From: JANPPS01 sp965246925
Lineage (GTDB): Bacteria > Pseudomonadota > Alphaproteobacteria > Acetobacterales > Acetobacteraceae
Reading direction: 5' to 3'
DNA length: 64,000 bases
Assembly: GCA_965246925.1 (NCBI GenBank)
Contig: OZ251994.1
Coordinates: 1,860,001-1,924,000, forward strand
Part shown: in pieces, positions 16,896-24,419 of the stretch
How positions within the stretch are numbered: the stretch's first letter is position 1
Layout of the letters: every line of letters begins with the position of its first letter
The notes under the pieces: generated by a model
Seen by the model: the letters and a program-made list of their open reading frames with translations, nothing else
The model's database searches: none
Told to the model about the DNA's origin: nothing
Translations under genes and position numbers: made by a program

Positions 16896-17765
16896 CTATG
16901 GCCATAGCCAAGCGGCGCCGCGGACCCCGCTGCTGTCCCCGTGCTGGGCGGGTACGACGGGGGTGGCGGCTACGTCGCTGAACACGCGGGCTGCCATGAT
17001 GGCGGGAACGCGGGTGTAGAGGTGCGCCATGTTGCTGAGGCCGCCGCCGAGCACGATCACGTCGGGGTCTAGAATGTTGGTGATGACGGCCAGGCCCCGC
17101 GCGAGGCGGCTCGCGTGGCGTTCCAGCGCCGCGTCACCCTCCGGGTCGGGGTCGGAGATGAGCGTGGGGGCGGGGCGGCCGGCGTCTTTGGCGAGGCCGG
17201 GGCCGGCGAGATAGAGTTCGAGGCAGCCGTGCTGACCGCACCAGCAGGGCGGTTCGGGCAGTTCGGCCTCCGTGGGCCAAGGCAGCGGCATGTGGCCCCA
17301 TTCGCCAGCAATGCGGTTGCGTCCGGACACCACCTTGCCGCCGATGACGATCCCGCCACCGCATCCGGTACCGATGATGACGCCGAATACGCAATGGGCG
17401 CCAGCGCCGGCGCCATCGGCGGCTTCACTCAGAGCGAAGCAGTTGGCGTCATTCTCGACCCGGACCGGGCGGGACAGCGCGGCGGCGAGGTCTTGGTCCA
17501 GCGCTTGGCCGATCAGGGTTTGCGTGTTGGCGTTCTTCACCAGGCCCGTGGCGGGGCTGATAGTACCGGGGATGCCGACGCCCACGGTGGCGGTCAGGCC
17601 GATTTCCTGCTCGGCAGCCTGCACCAGCCCGGCGATGGCCCCGATCACGCCGGGGTAGGTGGGGGGCGTGGGAGTGCGGCGGCGGAAAGCGATGTGCCCG
17701 GCGGGGTCCAGCACCGCCACTTCGATCTTGGTGCCGCCCAGATCGACCCCTATGCGATGCATCAA
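16896..17765 (-). CDS. mak: ROK family sugar kinase, fructokinase (Mak)-like
   Basis: Phosphorylates a hexose, probably fructose, using ATP in the cytoplasm. It begins MMHRIGVDLGGTKIEVAVLD with the phosphate-binding DLGGTK, has VGVGIPGTISPATGLVKNANTQ, NDANCFALSEAADGAGAGA, GTGCGGG and the ROK zinc site CWCGQHGCLEL; the C-terminus HGDSSGVRGAAWLWP is nearly identical to what I recall for E. coli Mak. The length of 289 aa is usual. It overlaps lptG by four bases at its start and precedes dinB by fourteen, so the three genes form one leftward operon. Confidence 0.88.
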   Translation of the reverse strand: MMHRIGVDLGGTKIEVAVLDPAGHIAFRRRTPTPPTYPGVIGAIAGLVQAAEQEIGLTATVGVGIPGTISPATGLVKNANTQTLIGQALDQDLAAALSRPVRVENDANCFALSEAADGAGAGAHCVFGVIIGTGCGGGIVIGGKVVSGRNRIAGEWGHMPLPWPTEAELPEPPCWCGQHGCLELYLAGPGLAKDAGRPAPTLISDPDPEGDAALERHASRLARGLAVITNILDPDVIVLGGGLSNMAHLYTRVPAIMAARVFSDVAATPVVPAQHGDSSGVRGAAWLWP

Positions 17766-18868
17766 CCGTCCTCCAAATGCAATAAGAGCGAGACCGCGAG
17801 CATCAGCCCGGCCGCGGCCGGCGCCCAGGCGGCCAGCACGGGGGGCAGGCCGCCCGATTGCCCGAACTCGGCCGCGACCTTGCTCACGACGAACAGCGCA
17901 AAGCCGGCCGCGACGCCGCTGGCGATCATTTGCGCGACGCCGCCCCGCCTTGTCACCCGCATGCTGAACCCGGCCGCGACCAACGCCATGGTGCCGGCCA
18001 GCAGCGGCAAAGCTAGCAATTCCTGGAAGTGCAAGCGATGGCGGATCGCGCTGAAGCCTGACCGCTCGAGCAGGCCGATGAAGTCCGGCAGCGCCCAGAA
18101 GCTGAGCGCGTCGGGCGTGGCGAAGCTGTCCTGGACGCGGTTCACGGTGAGGTCAGTGTCCAGGGTGATGGTGCCGACCTGCTCCGGTAGATGGTCGGCC
18201 TGGATGGTGCGGGCATTCTCCAAGGTCCAGTGCCCGGCGCCCAGGGTGGCGCGGTCACTCTCGATCCGGCCGATCTGATGATCGGCGCCGTCGAGGCGGA
18301 AGACGCTGACGTCGGTGGCGACCAGCGCTTGCTTCTGGAGGTTCACGGCGCGCCCGTGCAGAATGGCGACGCCCTGCGGGTCGAGTGCGTGGTCCGATTG
18401 GCGGAGCCACAGCTGCCCGCCCGCGAGCGCCATGGGGCCGCCGCCGGTGCGAAGATAGGTGTTGTCCAGCAGCTCGGCCCGCGCCAGCATGGCGGACGAG
18501 ATGGGGCTGATGAGGCCGACGGCGATAATGCCGAGCAGGATGGCACAGCCGATCGGGGCGGCGAGAAACCCCCAGGCCGACACGCCGGACGCGCGGGCCA
18601 CGATGAGCTCGGACGATCGGGTGAGACGCCAAAAGGCGATGATGCCGCCGAGCAGGACGGCAAAGGGCAGGATTTGCATGGAAATGAACGGCAGGCGGAG
18701 CGCGGCCATCTCCGCCACCAAGCCAAAGCCAGCGTCGGGCTTGGTGGCGGAGCGGCGCAGCAGCTCGATAAAGTCGAACAGCGCGACGATGCCGGTGAGC
18801 GCCGCCAGCATAGACAGCACGGCGAGCGCGAAACCACGGGCGATGTAGAGGGAGAGGGTGATTGGCAT
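17762..18868 (-). CDS. lptG: LPS export ABC transporter permease LptG
   Basis: Inner-membrane half of the LptB2FG transporter that extracts lipopolysaccharide for transit to the outer membrane. The 368-aa protein has three N-terminal membrane helices (LYIARGFALAVLSMLAALTGIVALFDFIELL and following), a large periplasmic beta-jellyroll domain (about residues 125-265) and three C-terminal helices (LLALPLLAGTMALVAAGFSMR onward). LptG rather than LptF is chosen from the opening MPITLSLYIARGF and FDFIELLRR. LptF is not adjacent, although lptF and lptG are commonly neighbours. It is first in the operon with mak and dinB. Confidence 0.88.
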   Translation of the reverse strand: MPITLSLYIARGFALAVLSMLAALTGIVALFDFIELLRRSATKPDAGFGLVAEMAALRLPFISMQILPFAVLLGGIIAFWRLTRSSELIVARASGVSAWGFLAAPIGCAILLGIIAVGLISPISSAMLARAELLDNTYLRTGGGPMALAGGQLWLRQSDHALDPQGVAILHGRAVNLQKQALVATDVSVFRLDGADHQIGRIESDRATLGAGHWTLENARTIQADHLPEQVGTITLDTDLTVNRVQDSFATPDALSFWALPDFIGLLERSGFSAIRHRLHFQELLALPLLAGTMALVAAGFSMRVTRRGGVAQMIASGVAAGFALFVVSKVAAEFGQSGGLPPVLAAWAPAAAGLMLAVSLLLHLEDG

Positions 18869-19108
18869 TGGCCCCGTTCTACCCTAACTCGCGGGGCGGC
18901 GGAATTGGCTGTTATCGCGCGTTCATGCGGGCGTTCTTCGACGAGTTCCGGAGCGGCGGAGTGGATGGTAGATCGCTCGAGTGTGCTAAGCCAATTTGCT
19001 CTGAAGTCGCTTGGGGCGGTACTGGGTGCACCGTCCTTTGATTGTTCAGGACCAACAGTGTGTATGGCAGAGGGCAAGACCTGGGCGAGCAGGGTGCCTT
19101 CCGGGCCG

Positions 19109-19537
19109 TCAAACGCCGGGTTGGCCGTCGAGGCCGGCGGCTGCAATGCCGGCCAGGGCGCAGATTTCGTCATTGTCCGACACGTCTCCGGAAACGCCGA
19201 CGGCGCCGATGATGTCGCCGTCTTGCAGGACGAGCACGCCGCCGGGCACCGGGACGAGCCGGCCGCCGCTGACGCTGGCGAGCGCGGCCATGAAGGTGGG
19301 GTTGGCGGCGGTGCGGTTGAATAACTCGCGCGAGCCGAAGCCCATGCCGAGTGCGCCATATGCCTTGCCGTAGGCGATGTCGAACCGGATGATGCCGGAG
19401 CGGTCTTCGCGCTGAAACGACACGAGGTGGCCGCCGGCGTCGAGCACGGCGACGGTGAGCGGCGAGAACCCCTGGTCCCGTCCGGCTTGCAGCGCTGCGG
19501 TGGCGATGGTGTTGGCATGGGCGAGAGTCATGGGCAT
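19109..19537 (-). CDS. GlcG/HbpS family heme-binding protein
   Basis: A small single-domain protein of the GlcG/HbpS family (PF03928), some members of which bind or degrade heme, others of unknown role near glycolate genes. Visible family text: TLAHANTIATAALQAGRDQGFSPLTVAVLDAGGHLVSFQREDRSGIIRFDIAYGKAYGALGMGFGSREL and GGVLVLQDGDIIGAVGVSGDVSDNDE. The start is placed at ATG 19537 (MPMTLAHAN), since the upstream extension is Pro/Gly-rich. It is divergent from the uracil-DNA glycosylase-like gene. No neighbouring gene indicates a specific substrate. Confidence 0.82.
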   Translation of the reverse strand: MPMTLAHANTIATAALQAGRDQGFSPLTVAVLDAGGHLVSFQREDRSGIIRFDIAYGKAYGALGMGFGSRELFNRTAANPTFMAALASVSGGRLVPVPGGVLVLQDGDIIGAVGVSGDVSDNDEICALAGIAAAGLDGQPGV

Positions 19538-19619
19538 CGGTGGTCCAGTATTCGGTGGTGCGCGCCCGGGTAGCACGGGACCTGTTGTTGGGGGAGGCAC
19601 GTTGCCGCTATTAGGCGCC

Positions 19620-20321
19620 ATGACGCTGCTAGAGATTGCTGCGGCCGCAAGGGCCTGTACCGTATGTCAGGATTTGCCGCTGGGGCCGCGGCCAATTTTG
19701 CGGGTGTCCACGACGGCTACGATCCTGATCGCGAGCCAGGCGCCGGGGACTAAGGTGCATGCGAGCGGGACGCCGTGGACCGATGCTTCTGGCGTGCGGC
19801 TGCGTACCTGGCTTGGGATGAGCGAGGCGGAGTTCTATGACGGGGCGCGGATTGCGATCCTGCCGATGGGGCTTTGCTATCCCGGTCGGTATCCGCAAGG
19901 GGGTGATCTGCCGCCGCGTCCGGAGTGTGCGCCGTTGTGGCGGCGGCGCCTGCTGGACGCCATGCCGCAGTTGCGGCTCACGTTGCTGGTGGGGTCGTAT
20001 GCGCAGGCGGACGCGCTGGGGCCGGGGCGGATGACGGACCGGGTGAGGGAGTATTCTCAGTACCTGCCGCGCTACTTTCCGCTGCCGCATCCGAGCTGGC
20101 GGACGGGCATCTGGGAGGCGCGTAACCCTTGGTTCGTGGCCGAGGTGTTGCCTGCTTTACGAGAGCGGGTGCGGGAGGTGCTCGTAGGGTGGAACGCCCT
20201 CCGCATTCCACCAGCCGCCGGATCAGTCCCGGCTGGCCAGGGCGACGCCGGTGGTGGCAACCGCCATGCCGAGGATTTGGATCGCTGCGAGCTGCTCGCC
20301 GAAGATGAGGTAGGCCGCTAG
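19620..20321 (+). CDS. Uracil-DNA glycosylase superfamily protein
   Basis: A member of the UDG fold, recognised from RACTVCQDLPLGPRPIL near the N-terminus, ILIASQAPGTKVHASGTPWTD (the water-activating loop region) and LPHPSWRTG near the C-terminus, equivalent to the HPS-type DNA-intercalation motif. This small group is often annotated as uracil-DNA glycosylase family without a proven activity. ATG 19620 fits family starts; an in-frame TTG at 19602 has a better ribosome-binding site. The last 33 codons extend into the convergent EamA gene, and the final 45 residues look non-conserved, so the true gene may have lost its original stop. Confidence 0.75.
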   Translation: MTLLEIAAAARACTVCQDLPLGPRPILRVSTTATILIASQAPGTKVHASGTPWTDASGVRLRTWLGMSEAEFYDGARIAILPMGLCYPGRYPQGGDLPPRPECAPLWRRRLLDAMPQLRLTLLVGSYAQADALGPGRMTDRVREYSQYLPRYFPLPHPSWRTGIWEARNPWFVAEVLPALRERVREVLVGWNALRIPPAAGSVPAGQGDAGGGNRHAEDLDRCELLAEDEVGR

Positions 20322-21089
20322 CGCAACCACGGGGGGCACGAGGTAGAACAGGGAGGCGACGCCCGCCACCGCACCCCGCCGGATCAGCAGCAGCAGCAGG
20401 GTGGTGGCGCCCACGGACAGGCCGAGCACCGCCCAGCCGAGGCCGGCGAAGGCCTGCCAGCTGCCGTCGAACCGGCCGTGTTCAGTCGTCAGCGCGAGCG
20501 GCACGCCGATGACCGCCGCTCCCATGAATTGGATGGCCGCACCCGTGCGCAAATCCGCCGCCGCCCCGGTATGCTTCTGCCATATAGTGCCCAGCGTGAT
20601 GGCCACGGTGCCCAGGCCCACGACCAGCAGCGGCGTCAGCAGCAGGCCGCCCGCGGCGACGACCTGCGGCTCCAGCACCAGCAGCGCGCCGGCGAAGCCC
20701 AGCAGGATGCCGGCCCAGCGCCGGGGCCGCACCCGCTCATGCAGCAGCGGGCCGGCCAGCATGGCGGTCAGCAGCGGTTGCAGTCCGGTGATGAGCGCGG
20801 CGATCCCGGCCGGCACGCCGTGGTTCACGGCCCAGAACACGCTGCTGAGATAGACGCCCTGCATCAGCACGCCGGCGATGGCGGCGTTGCGCCAGCCGGC
20901 GCGGTTGGCGGGCCAGGGCGCCTTCCAGATCAGGGCGATGGCTACGAACACCGCGGCACTCAGTGCGAAGCGCCAGCCGAGGAAACTCAGCGGCTCCACG
21001 TGCGAGGCGACGAGGCGGGCGGTGAGGAAGCCGGTGGCCCAGATCGCCACGAACAGGAAAGGCATGGCGCGGGTCATCGGAGCCAGCAT
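20223..21089 (-). CDS. EamA/DMT family transporter
   Basis: An inner-membrane drug/metabolite transporter of 288 aa with ten hydrophobic segments in two repeated EamA halves. Recognisable parts include FLFVAIWATGFLTARLVASHVEPLSFLGWRFALSA at the start, FWAVNHGVPAGIAALITGLQPLLTAMLAGPLLHERVRPRRWAGILLGFAGALLVL in the first half, and AVAGVASLFYLVPPVVALAAYLIFGEQLAAIQILGMAVATTGVALA in the second. Such proteins export amino acids or other metabolites; the substrate is not evident. Several starts are possible within the first eight codons. Confidence 0.87.
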   Translation of the reverse strand: MLAPMTRAMPFLFVAIWATGFLTARLVASHVEPLSFLGWRFALSAAVFVAIALIWKAPWPANRAGWRNAAIAGVLMQGVYLSSVFWAVNHGVPAGIAALITGLQPLLTAMLAGPLLHERVRPRRWAGILLGFAGALLVLEPQVVAAGGLLLTPLLVVGLGTVAITLGTIWQKHTGAAADLRTGAAIQFMGAAVIGVPLALTTEHGRFDGSWQAFAGLGWAVLGLSVGATTLLLLLIRRGAVAGVASLFYLVPPVVALAAYLIFGEQLAAIQILGMAVATTGVALASRD

Positions 21090-21119
21090 AGACTGGGGTC
21101 AAGCAAAAGGGGAAACGCC

Positions 21120-21419
21120 ATGCTGACCGTCGCCGTCCTGTATCCGGCCGAAGCGTCGTTCGACCACGCGTATTACGCCGCGACGCACATGCCGATGGTG
21201 CATCGGCTGTGGGGTCCGCTCGGCCTGTCGGAGGCCAAGGTCATGCGCGGCGTGCCGGGCCCGGACGGGTCGAAGCCGGCCTATGGCGTGATGACGCTGC
21301 TGAGCTTTCCGGACATGCACGCCTTCACCCAGGCGGCCGGGCAGCATGGGGCGGAGATCATGGGCGACGTGAAGAACTTCACCCCAGGAACGCCGGTGGT
21401 GCAGTTCAACGAGGTTTAG
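21120..21419 (+). CDS. EthD family protein
   Basis: A 99-residue dimeric alpha-beta barrel protein. MLTVAVLYPAEASFDHAYYAATHMPMVHRLWGPLGLSEAKVMRGVPGPDGSKPAYGVMTLLSFPDMHAF matches the EthD pattern (PF07110) with the conserved THMP motif. Such proteins assist some monooxygenase or dioxygenase systems, but most are of unknown function. GGGGAA precedes the ATG. It is divergent from the EamA transporter and convergent with the decarboxylase gene; neither neighbour defines its role. Confidence 0.82.
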   Translation: MLTVAVLYPAEASFDHAYYAATHMPMVHRLWGPLGLSEAKVMRGVPGPDGSKPAYGVMTLLSFPDMHAFTQAAGQHGAEIMGDVKNFTPGTPVVQFNEV

Positions 21420-21432
21420 CCGGCGACCGGGC

Positions 21433-23622
21433 TCACGGCAGGGCGCGGTGGGCGGCGCGGCAGAGGGATTGCACGATCGTGGCCAGGAAGTCGCCCCCGG
21501 CGGTTTCGGTGGTCCAGGGGTCCATGGTGGTGGAGATCAGGAAGTCCACGCCGAGCGTGCCAGCCGTTGTGACGCCCATGCGGGAGGCGAAGTGATCCAC
21601 GAAGTGGTGGCCATACACCGCCGGGTCATAGCGGCTGCTGGTGAGGATCAGCTCGAGCGCCGCGAGGTCGGCGCGGGGTTCGATCACGCTGCACAGCGAG
21701 AACACGCGGCCGTTGAAGGCGTTGGCGGCGGCGAGATCCGTGTTGACGCCGTCGCCGGTGCGGAAATTGAGCGCGAAGGCCAGGATGACCTGGTCCGAGC
21801 CGATCTGGCTGAACAGCTCGGCCGCCGCCGGGTCACGGTCCAGCAGGGCGGTGAGGCCGGCATTGTCGAGGGTAGCGAACTGCCGCAGCAGCTCCTGTTC
21901 GGCGCGGAGCTTGCCGGGGCTGGCATGGGCGCGCTCGGCAGGGGTGCGGTTGAACAGGGTGACGGTAAACAGCGGGTCGTCCAACGTATGCAGGCGGGCA
22001 TAGAGGCGCTTGCTGGTCCAAATGCATTGACCGAGGATGCGGCCATAGCCGCTGCGGTCCGGGCGGATAACGCGGTGCGCCAGCCAGACGGCGGCGGCGG
22101 CGGCGCCGGGCTTGCTGCCTTCCACGCCGTAGATGCCGACCGTGGGCTCGGTCTGCGAATGGAATACGACGGGCGCGCGAAGCGAGATCGCATCCCGCAG
22201 CGCGGCGTTACGGTAGCATAGCGCGCCGGCCGGATAGGGGATGTAGCCGCCCTTGTGCGGATCGACGGTGATGGTATCGGCCTCGCCCAGGGCGGCATAT
22301 TGCGCCTGCACGTAGGGCGACATCTGCTGCGTCGGCACCTGGCGGCGGGCGTCCACCTCGCCGGCGTCACGCAGCATGCTGCGGAAATAGCCGCCCCAGG
22401 CCGCGTCGGCGTGCACGCTGAAGTTCTGGCCCCAGCCGCGGTGCCGGGTGCGCAGTTCCAGCAGGCCCTCGAGCGGGTCCACGGCACTTTCCTCCGTGCT
22501 GCCGATCACGGCCACCGCCATCAGCACCGGCACCCGGCGGCGCAGCAGGAAGTCGAGCGTCTCCTCCACATGCTCGAGGTCCAGCCTCGCGTCCCGGTCC
22601 ACGCGCTGGACCAGCAGGGCGTTCTGGCCGAGGCCGAGCAGGGTTGCGGCCTTGGGCCAGGAATAGTGCCCGGTGGCGGGTGCGAGCAGCACGGGCGCCT
22701 GTTTCACGTCGGGCATGAAGTTGGCGTAGAAGTTCACGAGCCCGGTGTTCTGCACCGCATACGGCTCCAGCGCCTCCGTCAGCACGTCCGGCGCGATGCC
22801 CAGCTTGGCGATGGCGGCGGGCAGGCCGGCGATGACGTCGAGATCGAGGTTGAGCAGCGTCCAGGTATCGAGCTCGATAACCCGGCCGAAGCCGCCACCC
22901 CAGAGCGGGACCTCGAGTTGCCGGGCCGGGGAGAGCACGGGCACTTCCTGGATGGCGGCGCGCAGCGCGACGGCGGCGAATTTGAGGTTCCGGGCGGCCC
23001 ACAGCGCCTCAATATTGGCGACGGTGCCCCCGCTGGTGATGTGACCCCAGGGCAGCAGCCCGGCGGGCGAGCGGCCCTCGCACGGGGCGTCGTAGCCGAG
23101 CATGCGGCAGAGGTCGTTCCCGGCCTCGATCTCGAGGCGGGTCGTGACCGGGGACGCCTCGGCGGCGACGTTGTTCTGATTGTACAGCAGCCCGGCGATC
23201 AGCCCGATCAAGGCGGGGAGCGCCGTGTCCCACAGCATGTGCCCCTGGTAGCGCATGGAGCTGAAGGGGGCGGACATCTGCAGCTTTTCGAGCAGGTTAT
23301 GCGTCTCGGTGCGCAGCCGCCCGACCCCTTGCTGGAAGGCGGCGGACTGGCGCAGGCCTTCGTTGAAGTGGGAGGGGTCCTCCGGATGGAAGGCGCGGCG
23401 GAACTGGGCGTGGCTGTCGATGGCGGCGGCGACGAGTTCGTGCAGCAGGTCGAGGTTCTCGGCCTGGGATCCCAGGAACCACGCTTCCGGCACGCCGGCG
23501 CCCGGTCCCTCGAGGGTGAGCGGGGAGCGGAGCGCCAGGTCCCATTGGTCGCGCGCAGCGGCGCGGCGGCTATCGAGCGGGAGGGGCGTCGCGGCGGCGG
23601 GCTGTTGTAAGGGAAGTGTCAT
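21433..23622 (-). CDS. Group II PLP-dependent decarboxylase, tyrosine decarboxylase-like
   Basis: A 729-aa aminotransferase-fold decarboxylase. The PLP lysine is probably K457 in TVDPHKGGYIPYPAGAL, and HADAAWGG (H404, D406) provides the ring-contacting residues. YQGHMLWDTALPALIGLIAGLLYNQNNV and LLPWGHITSGGTVANIEALWAARNLKF are typical of the bacterial tyrosine decarboxylase/aspartate decarboxylase-like group, whose DPHKxGYxPYPxG signature is retained. The protein is about 100 residues longer than enterococcal TyDC, mostly at the C-terminus. The known reaction of the family removes CO2 from an aromatic or acidic amino acid. No amine/amino-acid antiporter is adjacent, so an acid-resistance role is not supported here. 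Confidence 0.82.
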   Translation of the reverse strand: MTLPLQQPAAATPLPLDSRRAAARDQWDLALRSPLTLEGPGAGVPEAWFLGSQAENLDLLHELVAAAIDSHAQFRRAFHPEDPSHFNEGLRQSAAFQQGVGRLRTETHNLLEKLQMSAPFSSMRYQGHMLWDTALPALIGLIAGLLYNQNNVAAEASPVTTRLEIEAGNDLCRMLGYDAPCEGRSPAGLLPWGHITSGGTVANIEALWAARNLKFAAVALRAAIQEVPVLSPARQLEVPLWGGGFGRVIELDTWTLLNLDLDVIAGLPAAIAKLGIAPDVLTEALEPYAVQNTGLVNFYANFMPDVKQAPVLLAPATGHYSWPKAATLLGLGQNALLVQRVDRDARLDLEHVEETLDFLLRRRVPVLMAVAVIGSTEESAVDPLEGLLELRTRHRGWGQNFSVHADAAWGGYFRSMLRDAGEVDARRQVPTQQMSPYVQAQYAALGEADTITVDPHKGGYIPYPAGALCYRNAALRDAISLRAPVVFHSQTEPTVGIYGVEGSKPGAAAAAVWLAHRVIRPDRSGYGRILGQCIWTSKRLYARLHTLDDPLFTVTLFNRTPAERAHASPGKLRAEQELLRQFATLDNAGLTALLDRDPAAAELFSQIGSDQVILAFALNFRTGDGVNTDLAAANAFNGRVFSLCSVIEPRADLAALELILTSSRYDPAVYGHHFVDHFASRMGVTTAGTLGVDFLISTTMDPWTTETAGGDFLATIVQSLCRAAHRALP

Positions 23623-23638
23623 GCTATGAAGAATGGTG

Positions 23639-23940
23639 TGTCCGCGGCGGGATTCGAACCCACGGCCCCAGGATTCATCCCACTTCGGCTTTCGCCGCCC
23701 TTCTCGCGAAGGTTCGTGGTCTGGACTGTCCCTTCGCCCTGGGCTTTTCAGCCGTTAGGCGCCGCCCGTCCAGTCTCTACACCTTCCGCGCCTTGCGGCC
23801 CGGCTTGGCTCGGGGTTGGCATGGTGTTGTGGCACCGAAGCGTTCCCCGACTTTGAGCGGATCCACGATGCGGTTTCCCCTCATCGCGCCCAATTTCCAC
23901 GCTAGGAATCCTGTGCTCTATCCTGCTGAGCTACGCAGAC
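23639..23940 (-). tRNA. tRNA-Arg (anticodon CCU), interrupted by a group I intron
   Basis: Exon 1 covers 23905/23904-23940 and exon 2 covers 23639-23675. Joined, they form a complete cloverleaf: acceptor GTCTGCG with CGCGGAC (one U-G pair), D-arm GCTC/GAGC, anticodon stem CAGGA/TCCTG with loop TTCCTAA (anticodon CCU), variable loop GGGCC, T-stem GTGGG/CCCGC with TTCGAAT, discriminator A. The terminal CCA is not encoded. The insertion lies between the third anticodon base (U36) and A37. Anticodon CCU reads the AGG arginine codon. The intron sequence is described separately. Confidence 0.93.
23676..23903 (-). ncRNA. Group I self-splicing intron (IC3-like), 228 nt, in tRNA-Arg(CCU)
   Basis: The 5' exon ends in U and the intron ends in G, as group I splicing requires. 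Core elements resemble the Azoarcus tRNA-Ile intron: GTGTAGAGACTGGACGG at 23766-23782 (R/P7 region), ACAGTCCAG at 23721-23729 (S), and CCGAGCCAAGCC near 23800. A stretch GGGGAAA near the 5' end can pair with UUCCU of the exon to form P1, with a long loop between. There is no open reading frame for a homing endonuclease. Group I introns at this tRNA are known in Agrobacterium and some other alphaproteobacteria. Confidence 0.9.
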
Positions 23941-23999
23941 GACACCCGGGCGTTATAACCGGCTGTAAGCGGGTACGCAAATTCGGTGAAGGGTTGTTC

Positions 24000-24407
24000 G
24001 TGAGTATTCTCGTCCCAGCGCTAGCTCATATGGCCCTGACGCTCGGCCTTTACGTTTGGCTGACCGTTGCGCGTGCCCGCGCCGTTCGGGGCGGGAAGGT
24101 CGAGTATAGCGCTTATCAGTTCGCCGGGCAGGAGCCGGCTGAGGTGGCGCGGATTACGCGAAACCTGGCCAATCAGTTCGAGCTGCCGGTGTTCTTCTAC
24201 TTTACCGTTCTGGCGCTGATGCAGCTGGACCGGGTTACGGTGTGGGACGTTGCCTTGGCGTGGATATTCGTGGCCGGGCGGGTGTTGCATACGCTGGTTC
24301 AGACGCTGACTGGCAACGTGCCCTTGCGCGGGCAGGTGTTCATGCTGAATTCTCTAGCCGTCACCGGGCTTATCGGCCATCTGGCCTATGCCGTGCTGCG
24401 ACCGTAG
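24000..24407 (+). CDS. MAPEG family membrane protein
   Basis: A 135-aa integral membrane protein with four hydrophobic segments: ILVPALAHMALTLGLYVWLTVARARAV, ELPVFFYFTVLALMQLD, VTVWDVALAWIFVAGRVLHTLVQT and FMLNSLAVTGLIGHLAYAV. NLANQFELPVFFY and AWIFVAGRVLH fit the MAPEG family (membrane-associated proteins in eicosanoid and glutathione metabolism); bacterial members are mostly uncharacterised. I chose GTG 24000, preceded by GAAGGG at suitable distance; the longer reading upstream runs through the tRNA gene on the other strand and is not credible. A ribosome-binding AGGAGG after its end introduces the dipeptidase gene. Confidence 0.8.
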   Translation: MSILVPALAHMALTLGLYVWLTVARARAVRGGKVEYSAYQFAGQEPAEVARITRNLANQFELPVFFYFTVLALMQLDRVTVWDVALAWIFVAGRVLHTLVQTLTGNVPLRGQVFMLNSLAVTGLIGHLAYAVLRP

Positions 24408-24419
24408 GAGGAACTTCGA

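Noticed and set aside
18869..19108. Small frames between lptG and the GlcG-like gene
   Set aside because: Short, proline-rich and without start signals; treated as intergenic promoter region of lptG.
23616..23999. N-terminal extension of the MAPEG protein through the tRNA region
   Set aside because: The bases form a tRNA and its intron on the other strand, and the extension has no protein character; GTG 24000 with GAAGGG upstream is the better start.
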